From Phyllobacteriaceae bacterium (GTDB taxonomy: Bacteria; Pseudomonadota; Alphaproteobacteria; Rhizobiales; Ancalomicrobiaceae), in NCBI GenBank assembly GCA_012517025.1, contig JAAYVT010000211.1, positions 1-7,539 of the forward strand: 7,539 nt of DNA. Reading direction: 5' to 3'. Numbering within the stretch: position 1 is the first letter of the stretch; each line of letters begins with the position of its first letter. The notes below the pieces were generated by a model. It worked only from the letters and a program-made list of their open reading frames with translations. It did no database searches and was not told where the DNA came from. This document shows positions 1 through 5,815 of the stretch, in pieces. Both the position numbers and the translations under genes were made by a program.

Positions 1-1259
1 ACCGGAGCCGGCGCGACTTGGGCGGCGCGCGCCCGGCCCTCCGGCGACGCCGGCACGGCGCACAGGCGACGACCGGCGAGGCCGATCAATCCGAACAGGA
101 AGGCGACGAAGCCACCGCCGGAGCCGACGGCGGCGACGAAGATCGGCGAGGCGCTGGTCTCCACCTCGGCGTCGCCGAGCGAGCGCACCATCACGCCGAC
201 CCGCTCGACCGCGACGCGGCGGGCGGCGTCGCGACGGGCGATCGCGGCGGAGAGGACGGCACGCGGACCGGCGAGCTCGTCGGTCGGGGCGGCGGGCGGG
301 ATCGACGCGGTGGTCTCGACGGCGCGTTCGGCGAGGCGGCGATCGACGTCGGCGAGACGTGCGGCGGCGGTGGCGACGGCGCGCGGCAGCTCGGCCCGCA
401 TCTGTGCCCGCAAGTCGTCGAGATCGGCGCCGACCTGCTTCATCAGCGGATGATTGGCGAGATAGGTGATCGACAGTTCGGCGAGCCGCGAGCGCAGCAC
501 GGCGCGTTTGCGGCGCAGGTCTTGCAAACCGGCGGTCGGGGCGGCGTCGACGGCGCGCTCGACGCCTTTGCTGCCCTCGCCGGCGAAATCGCGCAGACGC
601 GCCAGGACGGTCTCCGCCTCCACCCGCTCGGCGCGCAGAGCGTCGAGATCGGCGGCGGCCGGGTCGGTCGGCGCGGCGGCGGCATCGGTCTCCGGCGGCG
701 CGAGGCGGCGCTCGGCGGCGTCGATTTCGGCGGCGAAGCGGCGATCGACCTCGCCCTCGGCGCGGGCACGGGTCTCGGCGAGGGCGGCGCTCCACCGCTC
801 GCGCAGAGCGGCGAGGAGGCGACGACCTTCGGCTTCGTCGGAGGTGGCCAGGCGCAGCGCCAGGATGCGCGAGCGCTCGACACGCTCGACGGTGAAGCCG
901 GACTGCAGAGCGGCGAGATCGCGCTCGGCGCGTTCGATCACGACGCGATCCGACCCCTCCCCGTCCGTCGACCGCGACGCGGCGACCCGGCGCAGGAAGT
1001 CGTCAGCGCGCAACAGGCCGATCTGGGCGGCGACGGTCCGGTCCTCGTCGGCGGCGATTCGCGTCGCGGCGAGCGGCTCGACCAGAACCCGCGATTCGAC
1101 CGCCACCGGGGTGTCGCGCAGGGCGGCGAGACCGCCGGCGACGAGGCCGACGGCGAGACCGATCGCAAGCGCCGGCCGGTGCGCCGCGCCGAGGGCGGCG
1201 CGCAGCCGACCGAGATCGATGGTGGTGTCGGCGTCGTGGGAAAGCTCGTCGTGCGCCAT
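1..1259 (-). CDS. Wzz/GumC/ExoP-like polysaccharide chain-length determinant, 3' end cut off by window edge
   Basis: An open frame of 419 codons runs leftward without a stop to the window edge. It begins at an ATG preceded by GAGGAG nine bases upstream. The layout is that of inner-membrane polysaccharide co-polymerases, which set chain length and couple polymerisation to export. There is a short cytoplasmic N-terminus, a first membrane segment at about residues 29-47, a long periplasmic region rich in Ala, Arg and Glu that should form coiled coils (about 105-315), and a second membrane segment at about 372-396. The best family mark is at residues 262-271, reading SITYLANHPL, which matches the Y-x-x-x-HP motif of GumC/ExoP proteins, followed by a coil with LRAQM. 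The proline-rich motif usually found before the second membrane segment is reduced to a single SP (371-372). Whether a tyrosine-kinase domain follows, as in ExoP, cannot be seen. It diverges from the export lipoprotein gene. Confidence 0.85.
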   Translation of the reverse strand, partial: MAHDELSHDADTTIDLGRLRAALGAAHRPALAIGLAVGLVAGGLAALRDTPVAVESRVLVEPLAATRIAADEDRTVAAQIGLLRADDFLRRVAASRSTDGEGSDRVVIERAERDLAALQSGFTVERVERSRILALRLATSDEAEGRRLLAALRERWSAALAETRARAEGEVDRRFAAEIDAAERRLAPPETDAAAAPTDPAAADLDALRAERVEAETVLARLRDFAGEGSKGVERAVDAAPTAGLQDLRRKRAVLRSRLAELSITYLANHPLMKQVGADLDDLRAQMRAELPRAVATAAARLADVDRRLAERAVETTASIPPAAPTDELAGPRAVLSAAIARRDAARRVAVERVGVMVRSLGDAEVETSASPIFVAAVGSGGGFVAFLFGLIGLAGRRLCAVPASPEGRARAAQVAPAP

Positions 1260-1298
1260 GTCGGATGTCTCCTCGGCCCCATCCTGCGGGCGCGAGGG

Positions 1299-1317
1299 TT
1301 AGCATCTCGTTAACCAT
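1299..1317. promoter_or_regulatory. CtrA-like box 1 (TTAG-N7-TTAACC)
   Basis: TTAG at 1299-1302 and TTAACC at 1310-1315 are separated by exactly seven bases, one base away from the TTAA-N7-TTAAC consensus of the alphaproteobacterial cell-cycle regulator CtrA. It lies 40 to 58 bases upstream of the chain-length gene start on the minus strand, in the divergent gap. The resemblance is seen directly. Binding by CtrA is inference. Confidence 0.4.
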
Positions 1318-1336
1318 GTTCGCCGGAACGCGGCGG

Positions 1337-1353
1337 CGGCCGGTCGCCGGCCG
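1337..1353. repeat. GC-rich 17-base hairpin, copy 1
   Basis: CGGCCGG, loop TCG, CCGGCCG: a perfect 7-bp stem with a 3-base loop in the divergent gap between the two CtrA-like boxes. An almost identical hairpin, differing only in the last loop base, occurs at 7445-7461 in another gap. It has no T-run after it, so it is not a standard terminator. It could be a REP-like element or a chance product of high GC content. Confidence 0.45.
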
Positions 1354-1357
1354 GTGT

Positions 1358-1376
1358 TTCAGTCTTCATTAACCAT
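1358..1376. promoter_or_regulatory. CtrA-like box 2 (TTCA-N7-TTAACC)
   Basis: TTCA at 1358-1361, seven bases, then TTAACC at 1369-1374. The TTAACCAT core repeats exactly that at 1310-1317, 59 bases away and in the same orientation. It lies 56 to 74 bases upstream of the export lipoprotein start, a plausible place for control of the rightward promoter. Only the second half-site is a full match to the CtrA consensus, so this is weaker than box 1. Confidence 0.3.
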
Positions 1377-1431
1377 ATCGACCCAATCTGCCGTCAGGAC
1401 GCGCCGAAGGGCGTCGGTGAAGGATCGGGTG

Positions 1432-1992
1432 ATGTCGTCTCGACTGGTTCATGTTCTGCTCGCGGCCGGGCTTCTCGCCGGGTGCTCGAACTACGTGCGC
1501 CCGAGCCCCGCCTTCCACGAGGTGCTCAATCAGCCCTACACGTTCGACGCCGGCGACCGGCTGCGCGTCACCGTGTTCGATCAGGCCAATCTCACCAACG
1601 TCTACACGGTCGACGCCAGCGGCAACATTTCGGTGCCGTTGATCGGCGGCGTGCCGGCGCGCGGCCGCAAGGCGGCCGAGCTCGAGCGCGACATCGCAGT
1701 GCGCCTGCGCAACGGCGGTTATCTGCGCAATCCCGACGTCTCGGTCGACGTCGACCAGTATCGCCCGTTCTTCATCATGGGCGAGGTCAAGAACGCCGGG
1801 CAGTACCCCTACGTCCCCGGCATGACCGCGCAGACGGCGGTGGCGATCGCCGGCGGCTACACCGCCCGCGCCGATCAGCGCACCATCGACGTCACCCGCC
1901 AGATCAACGGCGAGGTGCTGGTCGGCCGCGTCCCGGGCAGCGATCCGATCCGTCCCGGCGACACCATCTACGTGCGCGAGCGCTTCTTCTGA
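1432..1992 (+). CDS. Short Wza/ExoF-type polysaccharide export outer-membrane lipoprotein
   Basis: 186 residues. The ATG chosen has GAAGGA seven bases upstream and gives a clean lipoprotein signal: basic start, hydrophobic stretch 6-15, then lipobox LAGC with the acylated cysteine at 18. A GTG further upstream (1354) is in frame but has no ribosome site and would bury the signal. A Poly_export domain spans about residues 34-110 (YTFDAGDRLRVTVF, then SVPLIGGVPARG). An SLBB-like domain follows at about 112-165 (FIMGEVKNAGQYPYVPGM, then AIAGGYTARAD), and the protein ends on a RPGDTIYVRERFF strand. The family forms the outer-membrane exit ring for capsule or exopolysaccharide. E. coli Wza is about twice as long. 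This protein lacks the extra domains and the C-terminal helix that crosses the outer membrane, as in many short ExoF-like forms. It probably works with the chain-length protein transcribed in the opposite direction. Confidence 0.92.
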   Translation: MSSRLVHVLLAAGLLAGCSNYVRPSPAFHEVLNQPYTFDAGDRLRVTVFDQANLTNVYTVDASGNISVPLIGGVPARGRKAAELERDIAVRLRNGGYLRNPDVSVDVDQYRPFFIMGEVKNAGQYPYVPGMTAQTAVAIAGGYTARADQRTIDVTRQINGEVLVGRVPGSDPIRPGDTIYVRERFF

Positions 1993-2012
1993 GACCCGCC
2001 GAGCGGTGCGGA

Positions 2013-2035
2013 CTTTCTTAAACTTAATAAAATTC
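2013..2035 (+). promoter_or_regulatory. AT-rich block, candidate promoter region of the glycosyltransferase gene
   Basis: A stretch that is almost all A and T (CTTTCTTAAACTTAATAAAA and on) stands out sharply in this GC-rich DNA. It starts 20 bases after the lipoprotein stop and lies 163-185 bases before the next start. It includes a TAATAA that could serve as a -10 element. No convincing -35 was seen. It may alternatively bind an AT-seeking regulator such as the MucR/Ros family, known for exopolysaccharide control in rhizobia. That is inference only. Confidence 0.35.
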
Positions 2036-2120
2036 GACTGCATTCTCAAAACCTTCTTCGGAGGCGCGGTCAACGCGACCTTCACCTTCGCGGCGCATTC
2101 TCGGCGCCACGGGACATCCC

Positions 2121-2143
2121 GTTCCCCGCCGGCGGCGGGGGAC
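2121..2143 (+). other. Strong hairpin in the leader of the glycosyltransferase gene
   Basis: A 10-bp stem (GTTCCCCGCC pairing with GGCGGGGGAC, one G-T wobble) closes a 3-base GGC loop. There is no T-run after it, so it is a poor intrinsic terminator. It lies 55 bases before the start codon in an otherwise gene-free leader of 205 bases. It may shield the upstream transcript end or tune read-through. Confidence 0.4.
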
Positions 2144-2149
2144 CGGGCC

Positions 2150-2177
2150 GATCCCGACGGACCCGACGGCCGGGATC
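2150..2177 (+). other. Second leader hairpin (GATCCCG / CGGGATC)
   Basis: Perfect 7-bp inverted repeat with a 14-base loop, ending 11 bases before the GGAG ribosome site of the next gene. The same spot could be a protein-binding palindrome. In GC-rich DNA such repeats also arise by chance. Confidence 0.3.
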
Positions 2178-2197
2178 CGAAGGTTCCGGAGACGGAC

Positions 2198-3751
2198 ATG
2201 AAGCAGCTCGACCCGAAGACCCTCTATCGACAGAGCGTCGACCTCGGCGCGCTCGACGAGGCGGCGGACGCTTTCGACGCGGTGCCGGAGCAGCCGCGCT
2301 TCACCGCGCCGCTGTCGGAACAGGCGCGCGAGGTCGCGGCGCTGTTCTCGGATCGACCGATCTCGCGGCGGTTGCTCGCCGGCGCGGTACGGGCGCTCGA
2401 CTTCGCGGCGCTCGGCGGTCTCGGCGTCGCCACGCTGTGGCTGACCGGTTCCGATTTCGACGCGATGCGCCTCGGCGCGGTGGCGATTGGCGCGGCGCTG
2501 GCGGTGGTGCTGGCGCAGGCGGCGGAGGGCTATCAGATCTCCGCCTTCCGCGACTTCGCCTTCCAACTCGGGCGGGTGGTCGCGGCGTGGGCGATGCTGT
2601 TCGCCGGTGCGGCGGCGCTCGCCTTCTTCGCCGGACGGGTCGAGGCCGGCGAAGGCGCGGCGGCGGCGCGCTGGTTCGTCGGCGGGCTCCTGTGGTTCGC
2701 GGCTTCGCGGCTGGTGCTGACCCGTCTCGTCGAGGGCTGGACCCGCGACGGGCGGCTGGAGCGGCGGGCGGTGATCGTCGGCGGCGGCAAGCTCGCCGAG
2801 GAAGTGATTCGCGGGCTCGAGGCCCAGCCGGGCAACGACATCCGCATCTGCGGCATCTTCGACGACCGCACCGACGAACGCTCGCCGGCGATGGTCGAGG
2901 GCTATCCGAAGCTCGGCACCATTCCCGAGCTGGTGGAATTCGGCCGCATCACCAAGCTCGACATGCTGATCGTGGCGCTGCCGATCTCGGCGGCGGTGCG
3001 GGTGCAGCAGCTCCTGCACAAATTGTGGGTGCTGCCGGTCGACATCCGGCTGTCGGCGCACGCCGACAAGCTGAAGTTCCGGCCGCGCAACTACACCTAC
3101 GAGGGATCGCTGCCGTTCATCGACGTTGTCGACAAGCCGCTCGCCGATTGGGACGCGGTGACCAAGCGGGCTTTCGACCTGGTGGTCGGCACGCTGGCGC
3201 TGGTCGCTCTCGCGCCGGTGATGGTCGGCGCGGCGATCGCGGTGAAGGCGACGAGCAAGGGGCCGGTGTTCTTCCGCCAGAAGCGGTTCGGCTTCAACAA
3301 CGAGGTGATCTCGGTGTGGAAGTTCCGCTCGATGTTCACCGACCGGTGCGACTTCGAGGTCAAGCAGGCGGTGACCAAGGGCGATCCGCGGGTCACGCCG
3401 GTCGGCCGGTTCATCCGCAAGACCTCGATCGACGAGCTGCCGCAGCTCTTCAACGTGCTGATGGGCGAGCTGAGCCTCGTCGGCCCGCGCCCGCACGCGG
3501 TCAACGCGCAGACCGAGAACCATCTCTGGGACACCGTGGTCGACGGCTATTTCGCCCGCCACAAGGTCAAGCCCGGGGTCACCGGCTGGGCGCAGATCAA
3601 CGGCTGGCGCGGCGAGATCGACACGCCCGAGAAGATCCGCCGGCGGGTCGAGCACGACATCTACTACATCGAGAACTGGTCGATCCTGTTCGACCTGAAG
3701 ATCCTGGCGCTGACTCCGTTCCGCCTGCTCGACACCCGCAACGCCTATTGA
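2198..3751 (+). CDS. Exopolysaccharide polyprenyl glycosylphosphotransferase (WcaJ/GumD/ExoY superfamily)
   Basis: 517 residues, the usual length for the long form of this family. It moves a sugar-1-phosphate from a nucleotide sugar to undecaprenyl phosphate, the first membrane step of exopolysaccharide repeat synthesis. The start is the ATG after GGAG, giving MKQLDPKTLY. The frame stays open upstream for 64 more codons, but these look like untranslated leader. Four membrane segments lie at about 60-82, 91-109, 126-146 and 159-177. A Rossmann-like CoA_binding_3 domain follows at about 190-310, starting AVIVGGGKLAEEV. The re-entrant membrane helix is at about 327-349. The catalytic domain carries KFRSMF (375-380), the IDELPQL motif with the Asp-Glu pair (412-413), GPRPH (429-433) and KPGVTGWAQINGWRG (458-472). 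All key motifs are intact. The sugar (glucose or galactose) cannot be told from sequence. It lies downstream of the export lipoprotein, with an apparent separate leader. Confidence 0.95.
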   Translation: MKQLDPKTLYRQSVDLGALDEAADAFDAVPEQPRFTAPLSEQAREVAALFSDRPISRRLLAGAVRALDFAALGGLGVATLWLTGSDFDAMRLGAVAIGAALAVVLAQAAEGYQISAFRDFAFQLGRVVAAWAMLFAGAAALAFFAGRVEAGEGAAAARWFVGGLLWFAASRLVLTRLVEGWTRDGRLERRAVIVGGGKLAEEVIRGLEAQPGNDIRICGIFDDRTDERSPAMVEGYPKLGTIPELVEFGRITKLDMLIVALPISAAVRVQQLLHKLWVLPVDIRLSAHADKLKFRPRNYTYEGSLPFIDVVDKPLADWDAVTKRAFDLVVGTLALVALAPVMVGAAIAVKATSKGPVFFRQKRFGFNNEVISVWKFRSMFTDRCDFEVKQAVTKGDPRVTPVGRFIRKTSIDELPQLFNVLMGELSLVGPRPHAVNAQTENHLWDTVVDGYFARHKVKPGVTGWAQINGWRGEIDTPEKIRRRVEHDIYYIENWSILFDLKILALTPFRLLDTRNAY

Positions 3752-3802
3752 ATCGGATCGCGGGCGAGCTCCTCGCATGCCGCGCACTCCCGCGATCCCC
3801 GC

Positions 3803-3832
3803 ACCCCCGGTTCGGCCCACCGATCCGGGGGT
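3803..3832 (+). terminator. Hairpin terminator between convergent genes
   Basis: ACCCCCGG (3803-3810) pairs with CCGGGGGT (3825-3832). Inside, after one T-T mismatch, TCGG pairs with CCGA around a CCCA loop, giving 12 pairs in all. It starts 52 bases after the transferase stop and ends 37 bases before the end of the facing exporter gene. Only a short CTTT follows on the plus strand, so termination may be modest. It could act in both directions. Confidence 0.6.
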
Positions 3833-3869
3833 TCGACTTTCCGAGCGTCGTGCGCCGGCCGCGACCGGC

Positions 3870-4484
3870 TCAGGCGCGACGGATCTGATCGGCGCCGAGG
3901 ACGGCGAGAGTGACGCCGGCGACGCGGTCGATCCACAGCCGGACGCGATGTCCGAGGGCGTGGCGCAGCCCCGACACCACCGCCACCACCCCGATCCACC
4001 AGACCAGCGACCCGGTGAAGACGCCGCCGACGGTGGCGAGCGCCACCATCGGATCGAAGCCGGAAGTGGGCGCCAGCGCGGTGAAGACGGCGGCGAACAT
4101 CACGATGGTCGGCGGGTTGGTCAGGGTCAGCGCCACCGAGCCGAGAAAGGCGGCGCCGAGCGAGCCGACGGCCCGTTCCTCGGCGACCCGGTCCTCGTCC
4201 TTGGTGAAGAACGTCCGCAAGCCCAGCCAGATCAGGAACAGGCCGGCGGCGAGGTGGAGCTGCTTTTCCCAGGCCAGCACGAAGGCGGAGACGCCGGCGA
4301 GGCCGAGAGCGGCGACCGCCGCGTAGATGCCGTCGCCGACGGCGATGCCGGCGCCGGTGGCGAAGCCCCAACGCCAGCCGCGCGTCAGCGAGCGGCGCAT
4401 GCACAGAAGGCTCATCGGCCCGACCGGCGCGGCCACCGCCATGCCGATGCCGACCGCCTTGAGAAACAGCCAGAGAGTTTCCAT
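3870..4484 (-). CDS. LysE/RhtB-family amino-acid (or small metabolite) exporter
   Basis: 204 residues, typical for the family, with about six hydrophobic segments. The start is the second of two adjacent candidate codons: an ATG directly preceded by an in-frame GTG. Upstream is a G-run that gives a weak ribosome site. Family marks are the first-helix motif APVGPM (19-24), the second-helix region GFATGAGIAVGDGIYA (40-55), an acidic loop after the third helix (TKDEDRVAEE, 94-103), and the TLTNPPTI motif (120-127). LysE proteins export basic or other amino acids, or related compounds, from the cytoplasm using ion gradients. The substrate is not readable here. The gene follows the GntR regulator by 34 bases on the same strand and is probably co-transcribed with it, so the effector of that regulator may be the exported compound or its precursor. 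Confidence 0.92.
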   Translation of the reverse strand: METLWLFLKAVGIGMAVAAPVGPMSLLCMRRSLTRGWRWGFATGAGIAVGDGIYAAVAALGLAGVSAFVLAWEKQLHLAAGLFLIWLGLRTFFTKDEDRVAEERAVGSLGAAFLGSVALTLTNPPTIVMFAAVFTALAPTSGFDPMVALATVGGVFTGSLVWWIGVVAVVSGLRHALGHRVRLWIDRVAGVTLAVLGADQIRRA

Positions 4485-4518
4485 CACACGCCCCCGAGAT
4501 CGATCACCCGCGCCGAGC

Positions 4519-5181
4519 CTAGAGGGGCTTCCCGTCGCGGTCCAGAAGCCTCGTCGCCTCGGCGGCGCGCGTTTCCGGCAGGCGGGCGAGGAGATGGGCG
4601 CCGGCGCCGAGCACGTGGGCAGACGTGAGCCGGGCGGCGGCCTCGGCGTCGCCGGCGCGGAAGGCGGCGAGGATGTCGCGGTGATCGGCGAGCCAGCGCG
4701 GCGTCTCCTCGATCAACGCGTCGTAATCGGCGACGTGGACGGCGCAGGTCTCGCGCAGCTCGCGCACCAGCGCGGTCTGACGCGGGCGACCGGCGGCGGC
4801 GTAGAGCGCCTCGTGAAAGCCCAGGTCACCCTCCCGCCAGCCCGGCCGCCCGGCCTCGAGCTCGGCGCGCGCCAGGGCGTGCTCGACCTCGGCATGATCC
4901 TCGGGGCGGGCGAGCGCGGTGGCGCGACGGGCGAGATCGGCCTCGAGCAGGGCGCGCATGTCCCAGATCTCGGCGAGCTCGGCCTTCGGCAGGGCGATCA
5001 CCCGCGCCCCCCGGTTCGGTACCACCGTGACGAGACGGGCGGCGGCGAGGCGCTGCAGGGCGTCGCGCACCGGGATCCGGCTCACCGCGAAACGCCGCGC
5101 CAGATCGGTCTGCAGCAGCAGCGTGCCCGAGGGGAGCCGGCCGTCGAGGATGTCGCCGCGCAGGGTTTCGTAGAGATCCAT
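4519..5181 (-). CDS. GntR-family regulator with FCD effector domain
   Basis: 220 residues. The start was set at the ATG giving MDLYETLRGDIL, with GAGAGG upstream. An in-frame ATG five codons earlier (5196) has no ribosome site and abuts the operator. An N-terminal winged helix-turn-helix covers about 1-65 (QTDLARRFAVSRIPVRDALQ, then LVTVVPNRGARV). An all-helical FCD domain follows from about 70 to 210. The likely metal-binding set of FCD proteins is present: D119-x3-H123, H167 and H189. Such regulators usually repress their own and neighbouring genes until a carboxylate or similar ligand binds. It is divergent from the OsmC gene, with an inverted repeat in the shared gap, and leads a probable two-gene unit with the LysE exporter. 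The ligand is unknown. Confidence 0.93.
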   Translation of the reverse strand: MDLYETLRGDILDGRLPSGTLLLQTDLARRFAVSRIPVRDALQRLAAARLVTVVPNRGARVIALPKAELAEIWDMRALLEADLARRATALARPEDHAEVEHALARAELEAGRPGWREGDLGFHEALYAAAGRPRQTALVRELRETCAVHVADYDALIEETPRWLADHRDILAAFRAGDAEAAARLTSAHVLGAGAHLLARLPETRAAEATRLLDRDGKPL

Positions 5182-5199
5182 GCTTGCCTCTCTCATTTT

Positions 5200-5217
5200 A
5201 TGTATACATATATACAT
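5200..5217. promoter_or_regulatory. Inverted-repeat operator for the GntR/FCD regulator
   Basis: ATGTATA-CATA-TATACAT is a perfect 7-bp inverted repeat with a 4-base spacer. Its left part, ATGTATACAT (5200-5209), is also a perfect palindrome of the TNGTATACNA type bound by many FCD-type GntR proteins. It sits in the 63-base gap between the regulator and OsmC starts, within the only AT-rich stretch there, where promoters of both directions must overlap. A TTGCCT at 5184-5189 could be a rightward -35. Repression of both sides is inference. Confidence 0.7.
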
Positions 5218-5244
5218 GATCTCGATCGAGACGAGGAGCCCCGC

Positions 5245-5727
5245 ATGTCGCACGATTTTCCCGCCCGCGTGGTCTGGACCGGCGATCGCGGCGTCGGCAC
5301 CGCCCATTATCGTGCCTACGATCGGACCTGGGACGTGGCGATGACGGGCAAGCCGCCGGTGCACTGTTCCAACGATCCGGCGCTCGGCGGCGATCCGTCG
5401 AAGCCCAATCCGGAAGACCTGCTGATCTCGGCGCTCTCCGCCTGCCACATGCTGTGGTACCTGCACTTCGCGGCAGACGCCGGGATCGTGGTCACGGCTT
5501 ACGTCGACGAACCGATCGGCTTCGGCGAAGTCACGGCGGGCGGCGCCGGGCGTTTCACCTCGGCGGTGCTGCGGCCGCGGATCACCGTGAAGCCGGGCAT
5601 AGATCTGGCGCACGCGGCGGCGTTGCACCAGCGCATCGACGAGGTCTGCTTCATCGCCCGGTCGGTGAACTTCCCGGTCGCCTGCGAGCCGGTGTTCGTC
5701 GTCGAGGGAGATCCCACCCCGGCGTGA
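5245..5727 (+). CDS. OsmC-family thiol peroxidase-like protein
   Basis: 160 residues, an ordinary length for OsmC/Ohr-like proteins. These are small cytoplasmic dimers that reduce organic or other hydroperoxides with a reactive cysteine pair. The ATG has GAGGAG six bases upstream. The frame is open far upstream but runs through the operator and the regulator gene, so that part is not coding. Family marks are NPEDLLISALSACHM (55-69) with the reactive cysteine at 67, and the second conserved cysteine at 135 in EVCFIARSVNFPV. Two further cysteines, 41 and 147, are present. It looks closer to the YhfA/OsmC-like branch than to Ohr, but I cannot place it firmly. It is divergent from a GntR regulator and shares its operator region. 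The MsrQ-like gene follows 88 bases downstream. Confidence 0.92.
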   Translation: MSHDFPARVVWTGDRGVGTAHYRAYDRTWDVAMTGKPPVHCSNDPALGGDPSKPNPEDLLISALSACHMLWYLHFAADAGIVVTAYVDEPIGFGEVTAGGAGRFTSAVLRPRITVKPGIDLAHAAALHQRIDEVCFIARSVNFPVACEPVFVVEGDPTPA

Positions 5728-5762
5728 GCGGGCGGCGAGCCTCGCGCGGACGTGATGAAACG

Positions 5763-5781
5763 ACGGTCCCTCGGACACCGT
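5763..5781 (+). other. Small hairpin between the OsmC-like and MsrQ-like genes
   Basis: ACGGTCC pairs with GGAC and CGT across a 2-base bulge, around a CTC loop. It lies 35 bases after the OsmC stop. There is no T-run after it, so a terminator role is weak. The rest of this 88-base gap shows only the GAGG ribosome site at 5808-5811. Confidence 0.25.
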
Positions 5782-5815
5782 AGAAACGAACGTCGCCATC
5801 CGTTTCCGAGGTCCG

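Noticed and set aside
18..1313. 431-codon open frame on the plus strand
   Set aside because: Its translation is Gly/Arg/Asp-rich low-complexity shadow sequence. The opposite strand encodes a recognisable Wzz/GumC-like protein with two membrane helices and the HP motif.
1354..1431. Upstream GTG start for the export lipoprotein
   Set aside because: It has no ribosome site, would overlap the CtrA-like box and would put 26 residues before a well-formed lipoprotein signal.
2018..2027. TTAAACTTAA as a third CtrA site
   Set aside because: The two TTAA boxes are only two bases apart, not seven, so it does not fit the CtrA spacing.
1369..2199. 276-codon minus-strand frame opposite the lipoprotein gene
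   Set aside because: It is antisense to a clear Wza-type protein and its translation has no domain, only composition-driven sequence.
2024..3820. 598-codon open frame on the minus strand
   Set aside because: It is antisense to the glycosylphosphotransferase, whose motifs are all intact. The product is Arg/His/Asp-rich without any domain, a common shadow in very GC-rich DNA.
2437..3888. 483-codon plus-strand frame overlapping the glycosyltransferase
   Set aside because: It is an out-of-frame shadow rich in Arg, Gly and Ala and has no family features.
3777..4628. Plus-strand open frames facing the LysE exporter
   Set aside because: They are antisense to a clear LysE protein and show no domain or ribosome site.
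4327..5244. Upstream extension of the OsmC reading frame
   Set aside because: It runs antisense through the GntR regulator and the operator. The ATG at 5245 has a good ribosome site and begins the family sequence.
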